Assembly: GCF_900163635.1 (NCBI RefSeq)
Contig: NZ_FUID01000033.1
Coordinates: 79,010 to 143,009, forward strand
Length of the DNA: 64,000 nt
Direction of reading: 5' to 3'
Origin: Leucobacter sp. 7(1)
GTDB taxonomy: Bacteria > Actinomycetota > Actinomycetes > Actinomycetales > Microbacteriaceae
Each line of letters begins with the position of its first letter. The stretch's first letter is position 1. The notes under the pieces are model-generated. The model was not told the DNA's origin. It saw nothing but the letters and a program-made list of their open reading frames with translations, and ran no database searches. Both the position numbers and the translations under genes were made by a program. Positions 37,193 through 45,420 of the stretch are shown here, in pieces.

Positions 37193-37911
37193 CACAGTCA
37201 GAAATCCCGAACCAGACCCCGCAGGCCCCGCGGAAACCGCTGAGTCGCTCAGCAAAGGCGGCCCTGATTACTATCCCCGCGGTGTTCCTCGTGTTCTTGG
37301 TGTTCATCGTGATCGCGCTGCTCGCCCGATCCGGCGCACAGTCAGAGGCGAGTGAGGCAGTGGCGCAGAACCGGGTGCCGCTTGTCCAAGAAAACTCGCG
37401 TGTGCTCGATGATGTGGGGCCCGAGGCACCGACGCTCGTTGAGTTCCTCGATTTCGAGTGCGAGGCGTGTAATGCCCTCCACCCGGTGATTGAAGACATT
37501 CGAGAGCAGTACGACGGGAAGATCAACGTTGTGGTGCGGTACTTCCCGATCCCGGGTCACCTGAACTCAATGACGTCGGCCGTTGCGGTCGAGGCGGCTG
37601 CGCAGCAGGGGGAGTTCGAAGCGATGTACCGCAAGATGTTTGCCACGCAGCTCGAATGGGGCGAAAAGCAGGAGTCTGAGGCTCCCCGGTTCCGCGGCTT
37701 TGCCGAGGAGCTTGGCCTCGATATGGCCGCATACGACGCGGCGGTGGCGGATCCGGCAACCGAGGCCCGGGTGGCCGAGGACTTTACCGCCGGGCAGGCG
37801 CTGGGGGTGCAGGGCACCCCGACATTCTTCATCGATGGGGAGCTTGTCACCCCGACACAGGTCTCCGACCTCACCGATGCGCTGGACGGTGCGCTCGCGG
37901 CCCGCGAATAA
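37189..37911 (+). CDS. Membrane-anchored DsbA-family thiol oxidoreductase
   Basis: 240 aa. One N-terminal helix (residues ~25-50) anchors a thioredoxin fold outside the cell; EFLDFECEACNALHP has the CxxC active site (CEAC), and GTPTFFIDGE is the cis-Pro loop. Such DsbA/Thioredoxin_4 proteins oxidise or isomerise exported thiols. Translationally coupled to ctaG, suggesting action on an oxidase subunit or copper chaperone. Confidence 0.9.
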   Translation: MTQSEIPNQTPQAPRKPLSRSAKAALITIPAVFLVFLVFIVIALLARSGAQSEASEAVAQNRVPLVQENSRVLDDVGPEAPTLVEFLDFECEACNALHPVIEDIREQYDGKINVVVRYFPIPGHLNSMTSAVAVEAAAQQGEFEAMYRKMFATQLEWGEKQESEAPRFRGFAEELGLDMAAYDAAVADPATEARVAEDFTAGQALGVQGTPTFFIDGELVTPTQVSDLTDALDGALAARE

Positions 37912-37922
37912 CGCCGTCGGCG

Positions 37923-38633
37923 TCAGAACCGCTCGTCGAGGATCGCAGGCATCAGAAGCTCGCGCACATACGAGGCCCCGGAGAGGCCCAGCAGCGTTGC
38001 CACGACGTCGACAACGTCGTGCACCGGGATGAGCGTACCGTCGCCGCGGGCCGCCGCCGCGGCACGCGGCACGGAGAGCGCATCCTCGGTGTTGAGGTAC
38101 CCCAGCTGCAGGGTGGTCACGGCGAGCCTGTTGCGGTGATACTGGGCGCGGAGCGCATCGGCAATCCCGTTGAGCGCGGCCTTCGAGGCCCCGAAGGCGA
38201 CCTCGGGGCGGCCGCTGCGCGGGAGACCTGAGGTGGAACCGGTGAGGATCACCCGCGGCTGCGTCGTGGCAAGGAGCTGGGGGAGCAGCCGCTGAAGCAG
38301 CAGGATCGGCCCGGTGACGTTGCTCGCAAGCAGCCCCAGCGTGACGGCGTCGTCCTGTGCGGTGAAGTCGTAGTCTTCGGTAAACGCGCTAGGTTCCCAG
38401 ACACCGAGGTTGTAGATGACCCCGTCGAGGGGTGCTGACTCGGTGGAGATCGCCCGGAGGATCACGTCGGCGGCGTCGGCGGGATTGCGAAAGTCGGCCG
38501 CGATCCAACGCGCAGGATCGACGCCACCTGGAACGCTCCGGGATACACCGATGGTCTCGTAACCCGCGGTGGACAGGCCGTCGAAGAGTGCGCGGCCCAG
38601 TCCGGTGCTCGCGCCAACAATGAGCAATCGCAT
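37923..38633 (-). CDS. Short-chain dehydrogenase-like protein with Tyr-to-Phe active site
   Basis: 236 aa. LLIVGASTGLGRALFDGL (TGxxxGxG variant) and NLGVWEP (NNAG variant) form an NAD(P) Rossmann fold. The classical YxxxK is F147-GAS-K151 (codon TTC at 38193-38195), so the catalytic hydroxyl is absent, while Lys remains. Either an inactive or sensor SDR or one with different chemistry. ATG 38633. It converges with the DsbA-like gene with an 11-bp gap. Confidence 0.8.
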   Translation of the reverse strand: MRLLIVGASTGLGRALFDGLSTAGYETIGVSRSVPGGVDPARWIAADFRNPADAADVILRAISTESAPLDGVIYNLGVWEPSAFTEDYDFTAQDDAVTLGLLASNVTGPILLLQRLLPQLLATTQPRVILTGSTSGLPRSGRPEVAFGASKAALNGIADALRAQYHRNRLAVTTLQLGYLNTEDALSVPRAAAAARGDGTLIPVHDVVDVVATLLGLSGASYVRELLMPAILDERF

Positions 38634-38723
38634 GCTTCGAAGTATGTCAGGCGAGCGTGTTCCGGGACTGTCAGATTGCCCCGGATCACCCGGCGTGCAA
38701 TGTCCCCGCAATAGGCTGAACAG

Positions 38724-40076
38724 ATGACATCTCTCGTGTGGTTTCGTGACGACCTCCGGATCGACGACAACCCCGCGCTCGCCGCGGCGGCGGATGACCC
38801 GGACGGGCTGATTGCCCTCTTTGTGCTCGATGAGGTGTCGGAGGGCGTGCGCCCCCTGGGAGGTGCCGCGCGTTGGTGGCTGCACGGTTCACTGGAGCGG
38901 CTGCGTGAAGCTCTCGCGGAGCGGGAGATCCCTCTCGTGCTGCGACGCGGTGCGGTTGCGGAGGTGGTTCCCGAGGTCGTCGCCCAGGCCGGAGTCACCC
39001 GGGTGCTCTGGAATCGTCGCTACGGAGGTGAGCGTCACCACGACGCCGCGCTGAAAGAACATCTCCGAGCCGGCGGTGTTGCCGCACACTCGTTTCCGGG
39101 CAACGTGCTATTTGAGCCCGGAACGGTTCTCAACGGTCAGGGGCTGCCGTACCGGGTGTACTCCGCGTTCTGGCGGGCGTGCCTCTCCCGCCCCGCGCCG
39201 GTCGAGCCGACGACGGTGCCGGATCGCGTGCACGCGGCGACGCCACAGCCCCTCGGCGAGCCGCTCGACGGGTGGCGGTTGCGACCCACGGCACCGGATT
39301 GGGCGGCGGGAATTGCTGCGCGATGGACCCCAGGCGAAGCTGCCGCCCGCGAGCGGCTCGACGAGTTTCTTGACGCTGGTGCAGCGGGCTACGCGGAGGG
39401 TCGCGACTTTCCTGCACGGGCGACGGGATCCGAGCTCTCACCGCATCTGCGCTGGGGTGAAATCAGCCCGCGTACGGTGTGGCACCGAGCTCTCGACGCG
39501 GGTGCCGACGTCGGGGTGTTCCTGTCTGAGATTGGGTGGCGCGAGTTCGCATGGCACACCCTGTTCGCCTCCCCGGACCTGCACCTGCGCGGACTCAACG
39601 CGCAATTCGATGCGTTCCCGTGGCGCACGGACCCCGGCGCTGAACTCGAGGCTTGGCAGCGTGGGGAGACGGGCTTCCCGCTCGTCGATGCGGGTATGCG
39701 CGAGCTGTGGCAGTCGGGGTTTATGCACAATCGGGTGCGGATGGTGACGGCATCGTTTCTCACGAAAAACCTCCTCATCGACTGGCGGGTGGGCGAGGCG
39801 TGGTTTTGGGACACGCTTGTCGACGCCGACGCCGCGAGCAATCCGTTCAATTGGCAGTGGGTTGCGGGCTGCGGAGCCGACGCCGCACCGTACTTCCGGA
39901 TTTTTAACCCGGTGACGCAGCAACAGAAGTTCGATCGGGATGGAACGTACGTCGAACAGTGGGCCCCTCACGCGCTGCTGACTCCGGAGATCGTTGACCT
40001 GCGAACGAGCCGCGTGCGGGCGCTTGCAGCCTATGACCAGGCCCGCGGAGCTTCCTCGGAGCCCGCCGTCAGCTGA
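38724..40076 (+). CDS. phrB: Deoxyribodipyrimidine photolyase (CPD class I)
   Basis: 450 aa. N-terminal antenna domain starting LVWFRDDLRIDDNPAL and C-terminal FAD domain with SELSPHLRWGEISPR, TGFPLVDAGMREL, MHNRVRMVTASFL and NPFNWQWVAGCGADAAPYFRIFNP, all canonical for class I cyclobutane dimer photolyases. Uses blue light and FADH- to split pyrimidine dimers. Its 3' end overlaps the convergent HEAT-repeat repair gene by 8 nt. Confidence 0.95.
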   Translation: MTSLVWFRDDLRIDDNPALAAAADDPDGLIALFVLDEVSEGVRPLGGAARWWLHGSLERLREALAEREIPLVLRRGAVAEVVPEVVAQAGVTRVLWNRRYGGERHHDAALKEHLRAGGVAAHSFPGNVLFEPGTVLNGQGLPYRVYSAFWRACLSRPAPVEPTTVPDRVHAATPQPLGEPLDGWRLRPTAPDWAAGIAARWTPGEAAARERLDEFLDAGAAGYAEGRDFPARATGSELSPHLRWGEISPRTVWHRALDAGADVGVFLSEIGWREFAWHTLFASPDLHLRGLNAQFDAFPWRTDPGAELEAWQRGETGFPLVDAGMRELWQSGFMHNRVRMVTASFLTKNLLIDWRVGEAWFWDTLVDADAASNPFNWQWVAGCGADAAPYFRIFNPVTQQQKFDRDGTYVEQWAPHALLTPEIVDLRTSRVRALAAYDQARGASSEPAVS

Positions 40077-40851
40077 TTGAGCGCAGCCCGCGGGCCACGA
40101 TGCGCTCGGTCGCGGCTTCCGGGCTCTGTGCGAGCCAGCGGGCCGCGAGATCCCGCGCCCACTCGGGCCGGGTCTTTGCAGCGTCATTGATCCAGTTCGC
40201 CACGGAGTCTTGCACACTGCGATCCGGGTCGGACCGCAGCGGCTCAAGAAGTGGATTCCCGAGCTCGGGCGCGGCCTTGAGTGCCGGGATGTGCGCAGCC
40301 CAGACTCCGCGCGGCCGCAACGCCTCGCTTGCGAATCGGCGCACTCGGGGTGAGGGTTCACTCGTCCAGCTTGACAGCGCCGTGATCGCCTCCGGGAGCC
40401 GGGCGACAAGGGGGTTCCGGATCGCCATCCACGCCCACTCGCGCACGGTGAAGTGCGGGTCATCTGCGAAGGGGCGAATCTGTGTGAGGAGCTCCGCGAC
40501 GGCCGCGGCGGAAGAGAGATGACGCAGCGACTGAGCGCCGACTGCGAAGCACGCCCATCCACGCACGGTGTCTGACGAGTGCGTCGCGAGTCGTGCACGC
40601 TGAGCGGCATCGAGATGTGTGTGAACCGCACCCCCGATGGCGGTCATCCGCTTCAGAATTCCGAGACGCTGCGCCTCGTCGATCGCGGCCGTGAGCGCAG
40701 GGCCAGCGTCGGGCAGCGCGGCGCGCAGGAGCGTGGGGTGATCGATCGCGAGGGCCTCGGTGAGCGTACGTGCCTGCGCGGTTCCGGCGTTCAAGTTCGC
40801 GAGGTGTTCCGGGGCAATGTCGCGAATCCTGCTCGCACCCGACTCAGCCAC
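40069..40851 (-). CDS. DNA alkylation-repair-like HEAT-repeat protein
   Basis: 260 aa, all-helical with repeated V-R-W and WAWMAIRNPLV, SPRVRRFASEALRP, DPDRSVQDSVANWINDAAK elements, the HEAT-like pattern of AlkC/AlkD DNA glycosylase relatives. RPRGVWAAHIPALK resembles the AlkC DNA-binding face. Overlaps the upstream MarR gene by 8 nt and the convergent photolyase by 8 nt. Likely a DNA repair factor for alkylated bases, by family. Confidence 0.75.
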   Translation of the reverse strand: MAESGASRIRDIAPEHLANLNAGTAQARTLTEALAIDHPTLLRAALPDAGPALTAAIDEAQRLGILKRMTAIGGAVHTHLDAAQRARLATHSSDTVRGWACFAVGAQSLRHLSSAAAVAELLTQIRPFADDPHFTVREWAWMAIRNPLVARLPEAITALSSWTSEPSPRVRRFASEALRPRGVWAAHIPALKAAPELGNPLLEPLRSDPDRSVQDSVANWINDAAKTRPEWARDLAARWLAQSPEAATERIVARGLRSIS

Positions 40852-41335
40852 GAGAGTCCTGGGCGGCGAGTCGGCGCTGGATCTCCCCGAGCGCCGCGGT
40901 GGCGCGGGCGATGTCGCTCGCGCCGAGACCGGCGGTAAGGTCGCTCAACCAGTCCCCGTAGCGTGGCCCGAGCGCTGCAAGTGTGGCCTGACCCGCGAGC
41001 GTGACTGTCACCGTGAGCGATCGACGGTCTCGCGGATCTTCGCTGCGCGTGACGAGGCCCTGGCGCACGAGACCGTCGATGAGCCCGGTGACCGCTGCAC
41101 GAGTGACATCGAGTTGCGCCGCGATACTCGCCGGGGTAGCTGCGGGGTCGTTGGCGGCCGCAAGGAGCACACCGAACCGCGCCTCTGTGAGCTCAAACGG
41201 GGCAAGCTGCGTCGCGCATGCGCGGTCAATGAGCTGCGCAGTGCGGAGCAGTGTCATCAGGAGCTGTGCACCTTCGGTCTGCTGTTGTGTGTGTTCGAGG
41301 AGCAACGTGTGCTTCGGAACGAGCGGAACATCCAT
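40844..41335 (-). CDS. MarR-family transcriptional regulator
   Basis: 163 aa; winged helix core TPASIAAQLDVTRAAVTGLIDGLVRQGLVTRSEDPRDRRS is typical. A dyad TAGGGGT-N9-ACCCCTA overlaps its own start, consistent with autorepression. It is cotranscribed with the HEAT-repeat repair gene through an 8-nt overlap. Confidence 0.92.
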   Translation of the reverse strand: MDVPLVPKHTLLLEHTQQQTEGAQLLMTLLRTAQLIDRACATQLAPFELTEARFGVLLAAANDPAATPASIAAQLDVTRAAVTGLIDGLVRQGLVTRSEDPRDRRSLTVTVTLAGQATLAALGPRYGDWLSDLTAGLGASDIARATAALGEIQRRLAAQDSRG

Positions 41336-41357
41336 AGGGGTATATTATCAACCCCTA
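41335..41357. promoter_or_regulatory. MarR operator overlapping the start codon
   Basis: TAGGGGT (41335-41341) and ACCCCTA (41351-41357) flank an AT-rich centre. The left arm begins at the first base of the MarR start codon on the opposite strand. A MarR dimer here would block its own gene; the 3' end of the carotenoid operon lies 14 bp further. Confidence 0.65.
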
Positions 41358-41370
41358 AACTATATTGTGT

Positions 41371-42267
41371 CTACCCGAGTGCGGCGTCGAGCGCCTCCGC
41401 TGCGCTCCGGTGGCGAAACGCGAAGCCAGATTGGGTCAATGCTTCTGGGACAACCGTGGCATCAGCGAGGAGAAGCGAGTCAGCGGCGTCGCGCCCGAGA
41501 CCGAGCCGCAGCGCCCACGCTGGGGCAGGAAGCACATAGGGCCGCCGGAGCCGCCGCGCAAGTTCGCTCCCAATCGTGCGGGCGCTTGCAGGGGTGGGGC
41601 CCGCGAGGTTGATGGGGCCACTCAGCCCGTGGTCAATGACGTGCCGGATCGCTCCTACCTCGTCGTCGAGCGAGATCCAGGGCCACACCTGGTCGCCGCG
41701 CCCGAGCGGTCCGCTGAGCCCGAGCTTCGTGAGCGGCAGGAGCGGCTTCAGGACGCCCCGGGGGTGCAGGATCGAGGCCGTGCGAATGAGCGCAACCCTG
41801 GCGCGGGGTCCGGCCTCGAGCGCTGCCGCTTCCCACTCGGCGCTGAGCTGCGCGAGGAATGTGGAGCCAGGAAGATCCTGCTCCGTCAGTCGCGCTCCAG
41901 GGCGGTCGCCGTAGATTCCGACAGCCGAGGCCGACAGAAATGCGGGAGCTTCCTCTCCCAGGGGCCGGAGCGCGGCCGCGAGCGCGCGCGTGGGCGCGAG
42001 CCTGGAGTCGCGCAGGACCGATCGGTACCGCGCGGTCCACGGGAGCTTGCCGATGCTAGCCCCGTTGAGGTTCACTACTGCCCGAGCTCCGGCGAGAACC
42101 TCCGAATGAAGCGGGCGTGCGGGATCCCACGCGATCTCGTCAGGCCGCGTTGCGGCCCGACGCACGAGCCGTGTGACCGGAATACCGTCGGCGCGCAGGC
42201 TGGACACGAGCGCGCTCCCGATCAGACCGGACGATCCGGAAACAATGATGCGTGCTGCGTGTGTCAT
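41371..42267 (-). CDS. TIGR01777-family NAD(P)-binding epimerase-like protein
   Basis: 298 aa. RIIVSGSSGLIGSALVSSLRADG is the Rossmann loop; AVVNLNGASIG, SASAVGIYGDRP and WPWISLDDEVGAIRHVI are TIGR01777/YfcH hallmarks. ATG 42267 overlaps the stop of the fused cyclase/elongase gene (ATGA), making this the last gene of the carotenoid operon. A role in carotenoid modification is possible but not established for this family. Confidence 0.88.
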   Translation of the reverse strand: MTHAARIIVSGSSGLIGSALVSSLRADGIPVTRLVRRAATRPDEIAWDPARPLHSEVLAGARAVVNLNGASIGKLPWTARYRSVLRDSRLAPTRALAAALRPLGEEAPAFLSASAVGIYGDRPGARLTEQDLPGSTFLAQLSAEWEAAALEAGPRARVALIRTASILHPRGVLKPLLPLTKLGLSGPLGRGDQVWPWISLDDEVGAIRHVIDHGLSGPINLAGPTPASARTIGSELARRLRRPYVLPAPAWALRLGLGRDAADSLLLADATVVPEALTQSGFAFRHRSAAEALDAALG

Positions 42268-43442
42268 GTGCCCACCTGCCAGAAGAGTATGAGTATGAGC
42301 GTAACCGCGAAGCCCGCTCCGTAGTTGATCCAGATGAACCTGCGCCAGGCGCGATTTGTCTCGGTGGCGGTGTCGTCGGTGACGTTGATCCACGGCAGGC
42401 AATTCACGAGGTAGGGAAGGGCGAGGATCGCGGCGAGTGGGCCCGGCCACGGGGTGGCGAGCATGAGGAGTCCAGCCAGCAGCCACAGCGCGAGCGCGAG
42501 TCGGACCGTTCGGCGGGCACCGCAGGCCGTTGCGATCGAGCCGATCCCCGCGTCCCGATCCGGTCGGATATCTTGCACCGCGCCAAAGGCATGAGCCGCC
42601 ATGCCCCACAGGAAGAACGCGAGGAGCGTCAGGAACAGGCCGGAATCTATAGTCGCACCGCCGAGCGCGAGGCCCACCACTGCCGGACTCACAAAGTGGA
42701 GGCTTGAGGTGACCGAATCCCAGCCAGGGCGCTCCTTCAGCCGCAGCGGTGGCGCGGAATACGCAAGCAGCGCGAAGGTGCTCACTGCCAGCGAAACCCA
42801 GGCCATCGGGCCACCAGCGGCAAGCAGAACGAGCACGAATGGCACGTTGGTGGCCAAGACCAGCCAGAGGAGCGGTCGGTGGAATTGAGGTGCCAGCAGC
42901 GCACCCTCGATGCCCCCCTTGCGGGGGTTCCTGAGATCTGATTCATAGTCGAAGACATCGTTCACCCCGTACATCGCGATGTTGTAGGGCACGAGGTAGT
43001 AGAGCGTGCCGATCACCCAGACCCAGCTGATCTCCCGGGTGGTGAGGAGCAATGCCGCGGCGAAAGGAAATGCGGTGTTGATCCAGCTCACGGGCCGGGA
43101 AGCCAGCCAGGCCTGGTGCACGAGCTTCGTGAGCGGCACGATACCGGGCTTCGTCAGCACGGCCCACAGCACGGGGAGCGCGATGACGATCGCGAGGGGG
43201 TAGGCGAAGTCTTCGATGGGCGCGAGGCCGATGCGGAACCCGATCAGGTGCTCGGGAGCGTAAGAGAACAGCCCCAGTCGGATCATCAGGGTGTCGAACA
43301 CCGCGGTGAGGAGCAGCAACGCGATTCCTGCGAGCGCGACAGCCACCCAGGTGACGCCCCGCCGTCCGGCGCGGCGGGCGAGCAGCCACGCGCAAGCGAC
43401 CGCAGCGGTCACGAATATGGAGGCAAGCGTGAGATAGTTCAC
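42264..43442 (-). CDS. crtEb: Fused lycopene cyclase subunit (CrtYf-like) and lycopene elongase (CrtEb-like)
   Basis: 392 aa, GTG start at 43442 overlapping the crtYe stop. Residues 1-~105 are a lycopene cyclase domain with three helices and the PIEDFAY motif (acidic catalytic residue); residues ~110-392 are a UbiA prenyltransferase with NDVFDYESDLRNPRKGG and DIRPDRDAG, the two Asp-rich Mg2+/diphosphate motifs. In Corynebacterium these are separate crtYf and crtEb. The elongase adds dimethylallyl units to lycopene, and the cyclase halves close rings to give C50 carotenoids such as decaprenoxanthin or sarcinaxanthin. Integral membrane. Confidence 0.9.
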   Translation of the reverse strand: MNYLTLASIFVTAAVACAWLLARRAGRRGVTWVAVALAGIALLLLTAVFDTLMIRLGLFSYAPEHLIGFRIGLAPIEDFAYPLAIVIALPVLWAVLTKPGIVPLTKLVHQAWLASRPVSWINTAFPFAAALLLTTREISWVWVIGTLYYLVPYNIAMYGVNDVFDYESDLRNPRKGGIEGALLAPQFHRPLLWLVLATNVPFVLVLLAAGGPMAWVSLAVSTFALLAYSAPPLRLKERPGWDSVTSSLHFVSPAVVGLALGGATIDSGLFLTLLAFFLWGMAAHAFGAVQDIRPDRDAGIGSIATACGARRTVRLALALWLLAGLLMLATPWPGPLAAILALPYLVNCLPWINVTDDTATETNRAWRRFIWINYGAGFAVTLILILFWQVGT

Positions 43443-43813
43443 GCGTCAGTTCCTGTCTGCGTCGATTGCGTGTGTGCTGCGCGCCGATGCCGGATCCGCA
43501 ATACGCGCTCGATGCCGGTGTACAACACCATTGTGCAGAGCACGAGGAAGACCAAAAATACGGGTTCCTCGAGCGGGAGCTCCGGCGCGAGCACGATGCC
43601 AGAGACGTGCGCCGGATCGCCACGAAGAAAGATCCCAGATGCGATCCCCGCGGCGTCCCACAGCAGCAGGAAGGCTGTGCCGGCGAGGGTGACCAGACTC
43701 GCGGCGACGGGCGCACGCCAGAAGAACAATCGAAAGCGTCGGTCGATGAGCAGCATGCAAGCGATGCCCGCGCAGAGCACGGCGAGGTAACTGAGACCAC
43801 TGATGCCGTTCAT
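43439..43813 (-). CDS. crtYe: Lycopene cyclase subunit CrtYe-like
   Basis: 124 aa, three membrane helices. ELPLEEPVFLVFLVL contains the PLEEPVF motif of heterodimeric C50 lycopene cyclases, complementing PIEDFAY in the partner. ATG 43813 overlaps the crtI stop. Works as a dimer with the cyclase half of the fused downstream protein. Confidence 0.9.
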   Translation of the reverse strand: MNGISGLSYLAVLCAGIACMLLIDRRFRLFFWRAPVAASLVTLAGTAFLLLWDAAGIASGIFLRGDPAHVSGIVLAPELPLEEPVFLVFLVLCTMVLYTGIERVLRIRHRRAAHTQSTQTGTDA

Positions 43814-45420
43814 GAGCGAGCCTCGGTCGGTGCGGGGTGCCGGGGGCGCACGGGGCCCGGCGAGTGATCGCCACGGATACGTTTGAGGACAAGCTCCGCA
43901 CTGATCAGGCACATGGGGACACCGACCCCGGGTGCCGTGGTCGCGCCAGCGTAGTATAGCCCGGTGACGCGGCGAGACTGATTCTGGGCCCGGAACATCG
44001 CGCTCTGGCTGAGGATATGTGACGGACCGAGCATGCCGCCGCTCCATGAGTGATAGGACGCCACAAACTCTTCGGGCCCGATTGTCTCCCGAAGCACGAT
44101 ACGCTCAGCGAGATCCGGGATCCCTGCCCAGCTACTGATTTGTGCCACGGCGGCATCCACCGCGTTTTCGATGGCGGTGTCGCCGGAGCGATCAGCCCCG
44201 CCGCCGCCGAGGCCCGGGTCGGCTGGGACGGGAATGAGGACAAACAGGTTCTCATGCCCGGCTGGTGCAACATCCGGGTCAGTGGCGCTGGGCCTGCAGA
44301 CGTAGATCGAGGCCGGGTCGGGGATCGTGCGGTCCCGCCCGAAAATTGCAGAGAAATTGGCGTCCCAGTCGCGGGTGAAAAAGAGTGAATGGTGCTCGAG
44401 CTCCGGGAGCGAACCTCGGACTCCCAGCAGGGCGATGACGGCGCCAGGCCCACTCTGCCGGCGCTGCCACCAGGACTCGGGAAACGTCCGTGCTTCGGGT
44501 GCGAGGAGCTGGGTTTCGGTGTGGTGCAGGTCGGCCGCAGAGACAACTGTGTGGGCGTGCTCAACGTGTGATCTGCCCGCGGTATCGCGCCAGCGGACGC
44601 CGTTCGCGACCGAGGTACCGTGTTCACGGCGAGTCAAGATCTCGGTCACTTCTGCACCGGTCACGATTTCAACTCCCGCGTCGAGAGCGAGGGTCCCCAG
44701 CCGATTGATCAACTCGCCGAAGCCCCCCATCGGGTATCGGACGCCTTCGCTGAGATCAAGGGCGCTCATCAGGTGATACATCGCGGGAGCGCGGCTGGGA
44801 TCAGTACCGAGGAACACGGCCGGATAGCCGAGCACCTGACGGAGCAGCGGATCCCGAAACCGGCGGGCTACGAAGCGTTCGAGTGTGCCCGCGAGCAAGG
44901 GGACGAGGCGGGGAAGCTCGCGGAGGACTGGCATCGTTGCGAGCGTACGCAGCCGGGTGAATGGGTTGTAGAGAAAATATTGCTCGGCAAGCTCGGTTGC
45001 GCGCTCCGCGGACGCGACGTAGCGCTGCACGGTGCGCGCGCTGCCGGGTTCTCGCTTGTCAAATGCCGCAGCGACGCGATCTGCCCCGAAGGGTACGGCG
45101 AACGACAGCCCGGGGCCAGCTTTCTCACGAGTGGTCGCCGCGGGCTCTGAGAAGACGCGGTACCCCGGGTCGAGGAGTTGCAGATCCAGTTGCTCAGCCG
45201 TGGTGGTACCGAGGAGTTCGAAGAAATGATCGAACACGCGTGGCATCAAATACCACGATGGGCCAGTATCGAATCGAAAGCCGTCGCGTTCGAGTGTTCC
45301 TGCCCGGCCACCCCACCGCTCATTTCGTTCCAGGAGGCGGACTTTGTGGCCCTCTTTCGCGAGGAGTGCGGCCGTCGCCAACCCCGCGACACCTCCTCCA
45401 ATGACGATTGTGCGGGTCAT
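43810..45420 (-). CDS. crtI: Phytoene desaturase
   Basis: 536 aa FAD-dependent amine-oxidase-fold enzyme. N-terminal dinucleotide motif VIGGGVAGLATAALLAKEGHKV and LLERNERWGGRAG, then RFDTGPSWYLMP, and C-terminal YYAGATTAPGVGVPMCLISAE, all CrtI signatures. Desaturates phytoene in four steps to lycopene. Coupled to crtB by a 4-nt overlap. Confidence 0.95.
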   Translation of the reverse strand: MTRTIVIGGGVAGLATAALLAKEGHKVRLLERNERWGGRAGTLERDGFRFDTGPSWYLMPRVFDHFFELLGTTTAEQLDLQLLDPGYRVFSEPAATTREKAGPGLSFAVPFGADRVAAAFDKREPGSARTVQRYVASAERATELAEQYFLYNPFTRLRTLATMPVLRELPRLVPLLAGTLERFVARRFRDPLLRQVLGYPAVFLGTDPSRAPAMYHLMSALDLSEGVRYPMGGFGELINRLGTLALDAGVEIVTGAEVTEILTRREHGTSVANGVRWRDTAGRSHVEHAHTVVSAADLHHTETQLLAPEARTFPESWWQRRQSGPGAVIALLGVRGSLPELEHHSLFFTRDWDANFSAIFGRDRTIPDPASIYVCRPSATDPDVAPAGHENLFVLIPVPADPGLGGGGADRSGDTAIENAVDAAVAQISSWAGIPDLAERIVLRETIGPEEFVASYHSWSGGMLGPSHILSQSAMFRAQNQSRRVTGLYYAGATTAPGVGVPMCLISAELVLKRIRGDHSPGPVRPRHPAPTEARS

